From NCBI GenBank assembly GCA_021768245.1, contig JAETNO010000022.1:1-56076 (forward strand): a stretch of 56,076 nucleotides of DNA, in the 5' to 3' direction. The position numbers and the translations under genes were made by a program. This document shows positions 34,070 through 43,800 of this stretch, one piece after another. Under the pieces are notes generated by a model. That model had not been told where the DNA came from. It worked only from the letters and a program-made list of their open reading frames with translations, and searched no databases. Each line of letters begins with the position of its first letter. Position 1 is the first letter of the stretch. Origin of the DNA: Bacteroidaceae bacterium (GTDB lineage Bacteria > Bacteroidota > Bacteroidia > Bacteroidales > Muribaculaceae).

Positions 34070-36304
34070 ATGAAAAACAAACAACTATTTGAATTTAACG
34101 GCAAACAGATTGAACTTGAAACTATTGATGGCAAGAAAGATGTGTTCGTAAGTTATAAACGCGAGAATGTACGGTTTATCGCGCGCTTGGTAGTAGAATT
34201 GAACCACCATAACATTTCAACATGGTTTGACATGGATGAACTCCATGAGGATGTAGGAAAGGATTATACCAAGAGAATTCATCATGGAATAGATATGTCG
34301 GCATTTTTCTTACTGATTTATTCCAAGGAGGTAGAGAATTCTGATTTCATCATCAATGAAGAACTGGAATATGCCATAAAGAAAAGAAAAACAATTCTGT
34401 TCTATCCTCACGAGCCTATAGACCTGAAAACATCAAAGATTGCTAAATATGTCGAAAAGATACAATGGCTTGATACGAAGGAGACTGCGGTTCACCAAAG
34501 AGATATCCAGGAGGCAATACACGACGAGAAGAAAAAAGCACAGCTAACAGCCCTGACCAACACGTCGCACGGCTTTACGATTTTTGATGACCAGAACATA
34601 TTTCTCATCCGCATCGCACTTCAGAAATTGCTTCACAAATACACTTCTTTCGGCAATTACATGAAATTGTGCGGTACCGACAAGAATGAAGTGCTGACCA
34701 ACAAGAGCTTGCGTTTGAGAGTCATCAACAAATCGTTGATTATGGACGTGCCACAGGAATATTACGAAAAGTTAGAGAGGATGAATTTTTTCAAGAAAAC
34801 GAATGAAGATGATACCGATACGTTACCTGAAGTAGAAAGGCATCTTTCCGAACGGAATCCCGACAATAAGGAACTGATAGACGCCTTGCGCTCATTCCTC
34901 CTCATACATCAGGATATTTATCCAATGAATAAGCTGCATGATTGGTTCGTCGCCAACATAAAAGATGTAAAAAAATATGACACAATCACGCTTCCCGCTC
35001 CTGAATGTATGAACATAGACACGTTTTTCCTGCTTGTGCAGAAGATGACAGCTTGTTCTTTCATCCACAATCTGCAACAGAAGAAAACACTGTTTAACGG
35101 CACTGAACTTGGAGTTTATGAGATTTCTGATACAAGGACAACAAATGTAGAGGACCCGTTTATTGATGTCCAATTGTACTATTCCGATTATTTTACATTC
35201 CAGTGCATGACAGAGATGTATCATATACTCTGTTCGATGGACGCGACTCCGTTTATCATTAATAGTGTGGCCGACATAAAGCGTTTGGCACCATTTCTAT
35301 GCTCTCTTGGCCTGGGAGGTTTTGTAGTAGCCTACCATAAAGGCGTCCCGAACCTTATGTGGACAAAACGATCTGAAAAGATATCGTCAGGAGATATGTG
35401 GCATTTTTCATATGACGAAACCGTAAGCCTGCTTAAAGACTCCGTAAAAGACGAAGAGAACCATATAGTCATATCAAAAGACGGAACCGTACATCTTGAT
35501 ATTAACCAGATCCTTTTCCGCGCTCTCGAAGAAGAGGTCGGGGTCAAACGCCAAATTGTAAGTGAAGAAAACCACGGGGTATTTGAAATTGGAATCATCA
35601 GAAGCGAACGTCTGGAGATAGAAATTCTTTCGTACACAGCATTACATCTTCCTGATGAGCCGTCACTGTATGAACAGATTAAGATTATGCACGATGCTGC
35701 CAGTGACGGTTATCTGGAAATCTCAAAAATTCATTTTACTCCCGTCAATGATTTGCATACTCTCATATCAAATCTCCTCACACCTGAGTCATACAATATA
35801 GCCAAAAGGCTTGGTGAACGTCTGATAAATAATGTAGGTAAGGGCGTCACTATCGGGAAAGGAGTAAGTATAGAGACTGATAGTACGGTCGGAAACAATG
35901 TGACCATCGGTGATTACTGCAAGATTCATCACAATGTGCATATCGACAATGATGTAATGATTGGCAAATACTGTAAGATTCAGAACAACAATTCCATTTA
36001 CAAAGGTGTCACATTAGAAGATGGCGTCTTTATAGGAACAAATGTATCATTCACTAATGACATGTATCCACGTGCGATAAGACGTTCTGATGGTATACAG
36101 GTACAAAAAGATGATTGGGAGTTGAAAACTACACGAGTGTGCCATGGAGCCTCAATCGGATCCGGAGCAGTAATACGCTGTGGTATAACTATCGGTGAAT
36201 GGGCAATGGTAGGATGTGGTGCCGTCGTTCTGCATGATGTCCCTGCAGGATCAACAGTTGTGGGCAATCCTGCAAGAATAATTTGTTTTGATAACAAATT
36301 TTAG
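34070..36304 (+). CDS. TIR - Nudix-like - left-handed beta-helix acetyltransferase fusion
   Basis: A 744-residue protein with three parts. Residues 22-115 are a TIR domain: KDVFVSYKRENVRFIA, WFDMDELHED, and Glu97-Glu98 in FIINEELEYAI at the NADase glutamate position. Residues about 360-575 look Nudix-like: FLCSLGLGGFVVAY, WHFSYDET, and a partly degenerate Nudix box around ILFRALEEEVGV (481-492). Residues about 588-738 are hexapeptide repeats (VTIGKGVSI, VTIGDYCKI, MIGKYCKIQNNNS) and then EDGVFIGTNVSFTNDMYPR and VGNPARI. This C-terminal part resembles WbpD/WlbB N-acetyltransferases of UDP-sugars. It follows the first TIR gene by 44 nt in one operon. The region is AT-rich. No role is proven; see findings. 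Confidence 0.75.
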   Translation: MKNKQLFEFNGKQIELETIDGKKDVFVSYKRENVRFIARLVVELNHHNISTWFDMDELHEDVGKDYTKRIHHGIDMSAFFLLIYSKEVENSDFIINEELEYAIKKRKTILFYPHEPIDLKTSKIAKYVEKIQWLDTKETAVHQRDIQEAIHDEKKKAQLTALTNTSHGFTIFDDQNIFLIRIALQKLLHKYTSFGNYMKLCGTDKNEVLTNKSLRLRVINKSLIMDVPQEYYEKLERMNFFKKTNEDDTDTLPEVERHLSERNPDNKELIDALRSFLLIHQDIYPMNKLHDWFVANIKDVKKYDTITLPAPECMNIDTFFLLVQKMTACSFIHNLQQKKTLFNGTELGVYEISDTRTTNVEDPFIDVQLYYSDYFTFQCMTEMYHILCSMDATPFIINSVADIKRLAPFLCSLGLGGFVVAYHKGVPNLMWTKRSEKISSGDMWHFSYDETVSLLKDSVKDEENHIVISKDGTVHLDINQILFRALEEEVGVKRQIVSEENHGVFEIGIIRSERLEIEILSYTALHLPDEPSLYEQIKIMHDAASDGYLEISKIHFTPVNDLHTLISNLLTPESYNIAKRLGERLINNVGKGVTIGKGVSIETDSTVGNNVTIGDYCKIHHNVHIDNDVMIGKYCKIQNNNSIYKGVTLEDGVFIGTNVSFTNDMYPRAIRRSDGIQVQKDDWELKTTRVCHGASIGSGAVIRCGITIGEWAMVGCGAVVLHDVPAGSTVVGNPARIICFDNKF

Positions 36305-36435
36305 TATTCTTCATGTCTATTATGTTATTTAAAACACCGGCAATGTATCAAAGCAAAACTCAAAGAAAAACAGAACGATAAGAACAGGCAAGTCAAAAAG
36401 TTTAGTAACGTACTATATTGTTATTTATGATGCCA

Positions 36436-36503
36436 TATCGCTTATAATACAGAGAGGGAACACAACCTATCCATTGTGTTCCCTCTCTGTATTATAAGCG
36501 ATA
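36436..36503. repeat. 30-bp perfect inverted repeat with an 8-nt loop
   Basis: Arms 36436-36465 and 36474-36503 are exact complements around CCTATCCA. It sits between the convergent TIR-acetyltransferase and cysS genes and probably acts as a bidirectional terminator; it also marks the right-hand end of the AT-rich locus. Confidence 0.85.
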
Positions 36504-36515
36504 ATAATATGAAGG

Positions 36516-37994
36516 TCAGTTGAGTGACCATTCGGCGCCGTCTTTGGTGTCTTTGACGGTGAAGCCGAGGGCGGCGAGGCGGTCGCGGATAAGGTCGGAG
36601 GTCGACCAGTCCTTTGCGGCCTTTGCCTTGGAGCGCACGTCGAGCAGAAGGTCGACGGCTCCCTCAAACGGTTTGATGGCTTCGGCTGAATCGCCTGCCA
36701 TCTCGGTGCGGACTCCGAGGATATCGACAAGGAAGGTGTCGAAAACCCATTTCAGCTCATCTATATCAGCCTGAGTGGCCTTTGCATGGCCGTCCTTCAC
36801 CTGATTGACGAGGCGGAGCGCATCGAAAAGGTTTGCAATGACAACGGGTGTGTTCATATCGTCGTCCATCGCCTCATAGCATTTACGGCGCAGGTCGCTT
36901 ACATCTATGGTAGATTCAGCCGAGGGCTTGAGCTCCTGAAGACGGCGATAGCCTTCGAGCATACGTCCAAGAGCCTTCTCGGAGGCTTTCAAAGCCTCGT
37001 TGGAGAAGTCGACAGTGCCACGGTAGTGGGCCTGAAGGATGAAGAAACGTATGGTCATTGGCGAATAGGCCTGATCAAGCAGTGGATGGGAGCCGGTGAA
37101 GAACTCATCGAGGGTGATGAAATTGCCGAGACTCTTTCCCATCTTCTTGCCGTTGATGGTAATCATGTTGTTGTGCATCCAGTAGCGCACAGTGTCATGA
37201 CCGTTGTGGGCCACGGACTGGGCTATCTCACACTCATGGTGGGGGAACATGAGGTCCATTCCGCCACCGTGGATGTCGAAACTCTCGCCGAGATATTTCT
37301 CGCCCATCGTTGAGCACTCGAGATGCCAGCCCGGGAAGCCTTCGCTCCATGGCGAGGGCCAGTGCATGATGTGTTCGGGAGAGGCTTTTTTCCAAAGGGC
37401 GAAATCTGCGGGATGATGCTTCTCGGCCTGCCCGTCGAGGGCGCGGGTATTTGAAAGGAGCTCGTCGACATTTCGTCCGGAGAGCTTGCCGTAGGGATGG
37501 TCGCGGTTATATTTCGGCACATCGAAATAGACCGAGCCGTCGGAGACATAGGCATAGCCGCTGTCGAGAATCTTCTTGACATACTCAATCTGCTCGATGA
37601 TATGGCCGGAAGCATGAGGCTCAATCGAGGGGGGAAGCACGTTGAGAGCCTCCATGGCTTTGTGGTAGCGGGTCAGATAGTGCTGCACCACTTCCATAGG
37701 CTCAAGCTGCTCGATGCGGGCTTTTTTGGCAATCTTATCCTCACCCTCGTCGGCATCGTGCTCAAGATGGCCCACATCGGTGATATTGCGCACGTAGCGC
37801 ACCTTATAGCCGAGATGGCGCAGATAGCGGAAGAGGATGTCGAAAGTGATTGCCGGACGGGCGTGGCCAAGATGGCCGTCGCCATACACGGTAGGCCCGC
37901 ATACATACATACCCACCTTCCCTTCATGAATCGGGACGAAAGCCTGCTTCGTGCGGGTGAGGGTATTATAGATTGTGAAATTATTTTCAATCAT
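36516..37994 (-). CDS. cysS: Cysteine--tRNA ligase
   Basis: Charges tRNA-Cys. From the ATG at 37994 the 492 residues carry the zinc-binding CGPT (Cys32), the HIGH-type GHLGHARP (40-47) and the KMSKS-type KKMGKSLGN with glycine in the middle. FPGWHLECS and MFPHHECEIAQ are further class I CysRS motifs. The ATG at 38012 in frame would add MAKHKT with no family support. It is preceded by the DUF3467 gene 4 nt upstream, so the two are probably co-transcribed. Confidence 0.97.
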   Translation of the reverse strand: MIENNFTIYNTLTRTKQAFVPIHEGKVGMYVCGPTVYGDGHLGHARPAITFDILFRYLRHLGYKVRYVRNITDVGHLEHDADEGEDKIAKKARIEQLEPMEVVQHYLTRYHKAMEALNVLPPSIEPHASGHIIEQIEYVKKILDSGYAYVSDGSVYFDVPKYNRDHPYGKLSGRNVDELLSNTRALDGQAEKHHPADFALWKKASPEHIMHWPSPWSEGFPGWHLECSTMGEKYLGESFDIHGGGMDLMFPHHECEIAQSVAHNGHDTVRYWMHNNMITINGKKMGKSLGNFITLDEFFTGSHPLLDQAYSPMTIRFFILQAHYRGTVDFSNEALKASEKALGRMLEGYRRLQELKPSAESTIDVSDLRRKCYEAMDDDMNTPVVIANLFDALRLVNQVKDGHAKATQADIDELKWVFDTFLVDILGVRTEMAGDSAEAIKPFEGAVDLLLDVRSKAKAAKDWSTSDLIRDRLAALGFTVKDTKDGAEWSLN

Positions 37995-37998
37995 AGTC

Positions 37999-38325
37999 TT
38001 ATGCTTTGCCACCCATTATGAATGGATTGGGGATTTCGCCTCCGTTGGCACCGCCCTGGTTTATGGGACGCTTAGGGCGAATCTCACCGAAGGTCGATTC
38101 ATATTTCTTCACGTTTTCCATCAGCGCCCCGAGGAGGTTTTTAGCGTTTTCAGGGGTCATGATTATACGCGACTGCACCTTTGCCTGGGGCATGTTGGGG
38201 GCCATGGTGATGAAGTCGACAAAGAATTCATTCGCGCCGTGGGAGATAACCGCAAGGTTTGAGTAGATTCCACGTGCCACTTCGGGAGTAAGTTCGATTT
38301 TTATTTCATTCTGATTGTTTGCCAT
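37999..38325 (-). CDS. DUF3467 family protein
   Basis: A 108-residue protein (start ATG 38325) of the DUF3467 family: LTPEVARGIYSNLAVISHGANEF then FVDFITMAPNMPQ and VQSRIIMTPENAKNLL. The C-terminus is Pro/Gly-rich. The family is small, widespread in bacteria and of unknown function. An upstream in-frame ATG at 38397 would overlap the ubiE gene and is rejected. It lies between ubiE/menG and cysS on the same strand. Confidence 0.9.
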   Translation of the reverse strand: MANNQNEIKIELTPEVARGIYSNLAVISHGANEFFVDFITMAPNMPQAKVQSRIIMTPENAKNLLGALMENVKKYESTFGEIRPKRPINQGGANGGEIPNPFIMGGKA

Positions 38326-38369
38326 TGAAATTGAGTTTTGAGTGTTAAATGTTGAGTTTTGAGTGCGGC

Positions 38370-39104
38370 CTATTTCAAGGCTGTGTAGAGGGTACATGTG
38401 CCGAAAGTGAGCGACTTGAAGGCCGCATCATGGAATCCCGCCTGCTCCATAATCGCAGTCATTGCCCTGCGCTGCGGAACAGCGGCTATAGACTCGGGAA
38501 GATAGCTGTAGGCACGGACGTCCTTAGACACCATGCGCCCCACAGCCGGAATCACCGCACGGGTATACAGGCGATAGAAGGGTTTCACAAGCGGACTGAC
38601 GGGAACGGAAAGCTCGAGAATCACCACTTTCCCTCCCGGGCGCAGCACGCGGTGCATCTCACGGTAGCCGGCAAGGAGATTCTGGAAATTACGTACACCA
38701 TAGGCACAGGTGATGCAGTCGAAGGAGCCGTCGGCAAAAGGAAGTTCGAGACAGTCGGCAATCTCAAGCGAGACGCGCGATGAAAGCCCGCTCTCATCTA
38801 CCTTGCGCCGGCCAATCTCAACCATGCCTTCCGAAAGGTCGACACCCTTGACCTCTGCCCCACCGAGCTTTTCGGCAATAAGTATGGCAAGGTCGCCGGT
38901 GCCTGTAGCGATGTCGAGCACCTTCCCATGGGGGATATGCTCCAACTGCTTCACGGCCTTGCGACGCCAGAGGCGGTCGATGCCGAAAGTCATGGCCCTG
39001 TTCATGAAGTCGTAGGCCGGGGCTATGGAGTCGAACATCTCACGCACCTGCTCATGCTTCTCGCGCGAGTCGGAGCCGTAGGGATTAATCTGCTCTACCT
39101 GCAT
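38370..39104 (-). CDS. ubiE: Demethylmenaquinone methyltransferase
   Basis: SAM-dependent last step of menaquinone synthesis (MenG/UbiE). The 244-residue product has the SAM-binding motif I LDIATGTGDLAIL (64-76), motif region GVDLSEGMVEIGRRKV, and UbiE signatures YDFMNRAMTFGIDRLWR and GGKVVILELSVP. Length is normal. It starts 12 nt after the purC stop codon, so it is in the same transcript as purC. Confidence 0.95.
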   Translation of the reverse strand: MQVEQINPYGSDSREKHEQVREMFDSIAPAYDFMNRAMTFGIDRLWRRKAVKQLEHIPHGKVLDIATGTGDLAILIAEKLGGAEVKGVDLSEGMVEIGRRKVDESGLSSRVSLEIADCLELPFADGSFDCITCAYGVRNFQNLLAGYREMHRVLRPGGKVVILELSVPVSPLVKPFYRLYTRAVIPAVGRMVSKDVRAYSYLPESIAAVPQRRAMTAIMEQAGFHDAAFKSLTFGTCTLYTALK

Positions 39105-39116
39105 GCTCTCACGCTG

Positions 39117-40070
39117 TCAGAGACTGAGCCGGTTGAGGCAGTCGAGCACGTTGCGGGCAATTCGGTCCTCAAGGTTTGTCTCGGGGGCTTTCACGAACTT
39201 CTTGCCGGTGATATGCTCGTAAAGTTCTATATAGCGCTCGGACACTTCCTCGCAGAAGGCGTCGGTCATTTCAGGAACTGTCTGACCGGCTTTACCCATG
39301 AAATCGTGGGCCATGAGCCATTCGCGCACGAATTCCTTGGAGAGCTGACGCTGGGGTTCGCCCTTGGCAAGACGCTCCTCATAGCCGTCGGCATAGAAAT
39401 AGCGCGAAGAGTCGGGAGTGTGAATCTCGTCGATAAGGATTACCTTGCCGTCGCGGAGACCGAACTCATATTTGGTGTCCACAAGAATGAGCCCCTTCTC
39501 TGCGGCCATCTCAGAGCCACGTTTGAAAAGGGCGCGGGTATATGCGGCCATGGTGTCGAACTGCTCGGCAGTCACGATGCCCTGGGCGATAGCCTCCTCA
39601 CGCGAGATGTTTTCGTCGTGGCCGGCATCGGCCTTGGTGGTAGGAGTGATTATAGGCTCGGGGAAACGCTGGTTTTCGACCATTCCTTCAGGGAGTCTGA
39701 CGCCACAGATTTCACGCATGCCGTTCTTATAGTCGCGCCACGCGCTGCCTGCGAGATAGCCACGGATAATCATTTCGAGACGGAGACCTTCGCAGCGGTA
39801 GCCCACGGTGACCATCGGGTCGGGGACGGCAAGCTTCCAGTTGGGGACAATGTCGGCGGTAGCGTCGAGGAATGTCGCGGCAATCTGGTTGAGAGCCTGA
39901 CCCTTGTAAGGAATACCCTTGGGGAGGATTACGTCGAAAGCCGATATGCGGTCTGTGGCGACCATCACGAGGATATCATCGCCTACGGTGTAGACATCGC
40001 GCACTTTACCATGATAGACCGCGGTCTGACCGGGAAAATGGAAGTTGGTGTTAACCAAAGTTGTAGCCAT
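39117..40070 (-). CDS. purC: Phosphoribosylaminoimidazole-succinocarboxamide synthase
   Basis: Purine synthesis: CAIR plus aspartate and ATP to SAICAR. The 317-residue protein is of the longer PurC type. It has YHGKVRDVYTVGD (the phosphate-binding region, 19-31), TDRISAFDVILPKGIPYKG, VRGYLAGSAW-like IIRGYLAGSAW and the acidic ATP-site segment LIDEIHTPDSSRY. A -7 element on the minus strand lies 60 nt upstream. It heads the purC-ubiE-DUF3467-cysS minus-strand run. Confidence 0.96.
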   Translation of the reverse strand: MATTLVNTNFHFPGQTAVYHGKVRDVYTVGDDILVMVATDRISAFDVILPKGIPYKGQALNQIAATFLDATADIVPNWKLAVPDPMVTVGYRCEGLRLEMIIRGYLAGSAWRDYKNGMREICGVRLPEGMVENQRFPEPIITPTTKADAGHDENISREEAIAQGIVTAEQFDTMAAYTRALFKRGSEMAAEKGLILVDTKYEFGLRDGKVILIDEIHTPDSSRYFYADGYEERLAKGEPQRQLSKEFVREWLMAHDFMGKAGQTVPEMTDAFCEEVSERYIELYEHITGKKFVKAPETNLEDRIARNVLDCLNRLSL

Positions 40071-40129
40071 AATCTAAGATATTGTATAAAAAGCTTTTTA
40101 TTGTTAAATCAGTTCTATCTTTGTATCCG

Positions 40130-40137
40130 CAAATTTA
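40130..40137 (-). promoter_or_regulatory. -7 element upstream of purC
   Basis: TAAATTTG on the minus strand; TATCTTTG on the plus strand (40116-40123) is next to it and could be a divergent -7 box. Confidence 0.45.
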
Positions 40138-40228
40138 CAACATTCCACCCGATAAAGCAAGCGCAAAGCCATGTTGACGGGGAGGATAAGTGAAAATCAG
40201 GCGCAATTCCGATTTTTCAGGAACTTTC

Positions 40229-40259
40229 TTTGTTATAAATGTATAAATGATTATATTTG
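40229..40259 (+). promoter_or_regulatory. Consensus promoter of the mntA gene
   Basis: TTTG (40229-40232), 19 nt, TATATTTG (40252-40259) is a full consensus. The predicted transcription start is within a few bases of the ATG at 40267. Confidence 0.8.
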
Positions 40260-40266
40260 CGATGCT

Positions 40267-40578
40267 ATGAAGCTGATAGAGATGAATATGGAGCAGATTA
40301 TAGCCTTATGCAAGAAGTATAAGGTAGATAAACTATGGGTGTTCGGCTCAATCCTGACCCCACGCTTCAACGAAAACTCCGATGTGGATTTGCTTGTTGA
40401 TTTTGACAATTCAAGAATTCCTCTTCTTGAAAGGGCTGATAATTTCTTTGATTTTATTTTTGCGCTTGAAGATATATTCGGACGGAAAGTGGATATGACT
40501 ATAAATAAAGCTATTAGAAATCCTTATTTCCGAAAAGAAGTTGACGAAACACGAAAACTTTTATGGAGCGCAGTCTGA
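40267..40578 (+). CDS. mntA: MntA-type nucleotidyltransferase antitoxin
   Basis: A 103-residue minimal nucleotidyltransferase. The GSx10DxD active site is intact: GS at 27-28, Asp39 and Asp41, and the third aspartate at 76 (RKVDMTI). MntA proteins silence their HepT toxin by adenylylating it. The start at 40267 lies only a few nt after the predicted transcription start; ATG 40282 or 40288 would leave a normal 20-25 nt leader and still keep the whole fold. An earlier in-frame ATG at 40171 precedes the promoter and is rejected. The HepT frame begins 16 nt before the mntA stop. HepT is broken, so this antitoxin has no intact partner here. Confidence 0.88.
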   Translation: MKLIEMNMEQIIALCKKYKVDKLWVFGSILTPRFNENSDVDLLVDFDNSRIPLLERADNFFDFIFALEDIFGRKVDMTINKAIRNPYFRKEVDETRKLLWSAV

Positions 40579-40806
40579 AGAAATCATTAGAAGATATAAC
40601 AATGGCTATCGAAGAAATTGATAGCTTTTTCAATTCACGTCCTCGCCGATTCGATTTATATACTTCCGATACATGCTTACGCAGAGCCATCGAACGAAAT
40701 ATAACCATCATAGGAGAGGCAATGAACCGGGTGCTAAAGATTTCGCCTGATATAAGACCATCTGCCAGTTCTTAAAGCTGAAATCGATGAGCTGTTGAGG
40801 GATTAG
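40563..40806 (+). pseudogene. hepT: hepT (HEPN toxin) remnant lacking its active-site segment
   Basis: The first 60 or so codons read as a HepT/DUF86 HEPN protein, MERSLKKSLEDITMAIEEID then RAIERNITIIGEAMNRVLK. After SPDIR the sequence jumps at about 40758 to CATCTGCCAGTTCTTAAAGC, which in another frame gives HLPVLKAEIDELLRD and TAG at 40804-40806, the expected HepT C-terminus. The missing stretch would have held the RNx4-6H RNase motif. The deletion is not a multiple of three, so the intact reading frame stops at 40775. The product would lack toxicity. The terminator at 40837-40876 follows. Confidence 0.85.
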
Positions 40807-40836
40807 TAAGTTTTCCGACTGCTTATGATAAACAGA

Positions 40837-40876
40837 AACAGCCCGGACGAGCCTTTCAGCGTCCGGGTTGTTTTGG
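40837..40876. terminator. Terminator between hepT and the pectinase gene
   Basis: AACAGCCCGGACG (40837-40849) pairs with CGTCCGGGTTGTT (40860-40872) with one G-U, then TTGG. It serves both convergent genes. Confidence 0.8.
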
Positions 40877-40893
40877 TATTGTGATATTATCGA

Positions 40894-43800
40894 TTACCTG
40901 GTGACCTTAAGAACGGCCGGAGCGACTGTGCGGGAAGAGACGCGCAGGAGAAGGACTCCGGGCTGCATGTCAGCGAGAGAGGTCTCGGTCGACACAATGG
41001 TGCGCAAGGCAAGGAGGCGTCCCTCAAGCGAGAACACTTCAAGAGTAGCTCCTACAGCCTCGCTGCCTACGGTGAGCACGTGGCGGAAAGAATCGTAGGA
41101 TGCTTCTGAATTGATCACAACCGACGAGATACCGCTTTCGATGAAATCATTGACCGTAGTCTCACCCATCAGAGAGTTGAGATAAGCTTCAAGGGCTGTG
41201 TAGCCTTCGGAATTGACAAAATTGTTGTCGGGGGTCAGCGGATCGAGACCGTTTTTGCTTTCCCATTCGTCAGGAATGCCGTCGCCATCGGTATCGACAG
41301 GCACCACATAGTCCGAAGAATAATCGAAGAAGCCTTCGGCATCAGTCTCTTTGTCGATAATGCCTTTGCCTGCGCCTGCAAAAGCCCCGCCATTGGCGGC
41401 AGTACCGTTTTTGGCCTCAAGAGCGACACGACGCTCAACTTTGTCGCGGTTGATTGTCCCCGCCTTGTCGGTTACAGTGGCAAAGGCTGTGGCAGCATCT
41501 TCTATATCATAAATCATGTAGTGCTCGGGCACATAGTTGCCGATTGTGGCCACTGCGCTATATTTATAGTAAGGGGTGGCGGTCACGATACGCTCATCGG
41601 AGCGGATTTCGGAAAGTTTGTAGCGCTCGGCCACCATGCCTTTCCAGTTGTCGGCGTTGACTGCATCAAAGCCCTCGGCTATATTGCCGTTGACATACCA
41701 CTTCGCAGGGCCCCAGGAAGTTGCTCCGTCGCGGGCATAGCTTGAGCTTACAAACTCCACTGAATTCTTATCGGAATAGGGACCCGGCTTGTAGTAGTTG
41801 CCCATGAAATTGCACTCGTGAGCGGAATTGAGACCATTGTAGTCAGCGATAGCGGCAGTGTTCTCGCCACCGTAGCAGGCACCGCGCTTACCGTAGTTGT
41901 AGTTGACATTGTTGACATATTCCATGAACACCACATTGTCCTCGCCACGGGCACCGTTGAGACGCGGCGAGCGGGAATTGTTGTGGGCAAGGAGATTGTG
42001 ATGGTAAGTGGCGGGCGAACCTCCCCACTGACATCCGTAGCCGCGCTCGCCCTTGGTGTGGCCGGCATTGTAGAGGCCTTCATGAACCATGGAGTACTGC
42101 ACCGTGAGGAAGTGGGAATCGGCGGTGTTCATGTTCTCCTCTACCGACCATCCGAAGGAACAGTGGTCGAAAATGAAGTTTGCACAGTTCTCAACACCAC
42201 AGGCATTGTCCATGAGAACATCGCCGGCAATGTTTTTCTGTCCGATGCGGAAGCGGAGGTTGCGTACGATGAAGTTTTGCGAGCCGCCGAAGTTCACCTT
42301 GTTGCGGGTAATAACGATGCCTTCGCCGGGAGCCGACTGGCCTGCGAGGGTCCAGTTTGAACGGTTGACACGCAGTTCGGATGCGAGTTTGATATCACCG
42401 CTGACGGCGAAAAGGATGGTAAGCGGCTCACCCTTGTGCTGCTCGAAAGCCCAGCGGAGAGTGCCCTCCGAGCCGTCGTCGGCAAGAGAGGTAACCTTCA
42501 CTACCTTGCCTCCACGGCCTCCGGAAGTGAATTTACCGAAGCCTTCAGCAGTCGGGAAAGCTTTAAGGCGAAGGGCTTCGGACGCCTTTACGGGAGAGGA
42601 GGTGACACCGTGGCGTGAAATAGCGCTCACGGAAAATTCCGAGGCGTCAGCCCCCTCGGGAAGCTCTACGGACGCTTCTTCGGAAAGACAAAGCATCTCG
42701 CCGTTGCGATAGATGATATAGCCTGCGGCCATGTCGTCGCTTTCCCATGAGATTGACGAGGGAGTCACGGTGAAATTCGAGGGAACGGCAGCCCCGCGGA
42801 GTATGGCGGCATAGTCGAAAGGTATGCCCGAAGCCTTCGAGAAGAGGAATTCGGGATTCATATAGGCTTCGACTTCCTTATCGGTAGCCTGATGGCTGAA
42901 AGAAGCACGCGAAGAAGTGTTGACAGCAGTTCCGGAGGGGTCGATACTCTTGTATTCATAGAGCGAGGCTGTGTTTTCCGAACCGCTCCATGCACGCCAT
43001 CCCTCGGCCTTTATGTGCGCGCCGAGGCGGCAGTTGAGGAACATCGCGCCGGAATTTTCCTTCCACGGGCGACCGAGATAATAGGTGGAAGCCCCTACCC
43101 CTTCCTCGGCTGTCACGTCGCAGTTGCTGAGGAAAAGACCGGCATGGAAAGGAGCGTTGGAGAGTTCGGGATAGAACACTGAGGTCATATTGAGGCTGCT
43201 TTCTGCAGGAGCGGTGATATAGCCTCCGTTGGGCGACTTGACGCATACAATCTTGCAGCCTTCAAACCATTCGAGTCCTCCGTCGTAGATAAAGTCAGTC
43301 GCTCCGGCAATCGTGCAGTCAGTGAAATAGCCTCTGGCGCCGCCGTTGGCCTTATATGTGTCCTGGAAGCCCTCGAGCTTACAGTTCTTGAAAAGATGGG
43401 CATCGGCGGCTGTATAGAGGGCCTCGGCCTGCCCTACATCGCCTGAAGTGTTGCGGATGGTAAGGTTCTCGGCATAGAAACGCTCGGTGAATACATTGAG
43501 GGCGGCACAGTCAAGATATGTCTTGCCGTTGCTGCCGCCACGGTTCACGCCCGAGGTAAGAATTGTAGTCTCCGGGTTGGCACCGATAAGCGAAATGAAT
43601 TTAGCATGGCTCTCCTTGGTGCCGCAATAGATATTTTCGTCATAGACGCCGGGGGCAATGTAGATTATGCCACGTGCGCCGTCGGCCACAGCATCAATAG
43701 CGGCCTGAACGGTAGTGTAGTCACCGGAGCCGTCGGGATTGACATATAGGAGTGTCACTTCCGCATCAGCGTCGGGAGCAGGAGTCTCTTCAGTGCCTCC

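Noticed and set aside
38928..40193. 421-codon plus-strand ORF opposite purC and ubiE
   Set aside because: Shadow frame across two confident genes.
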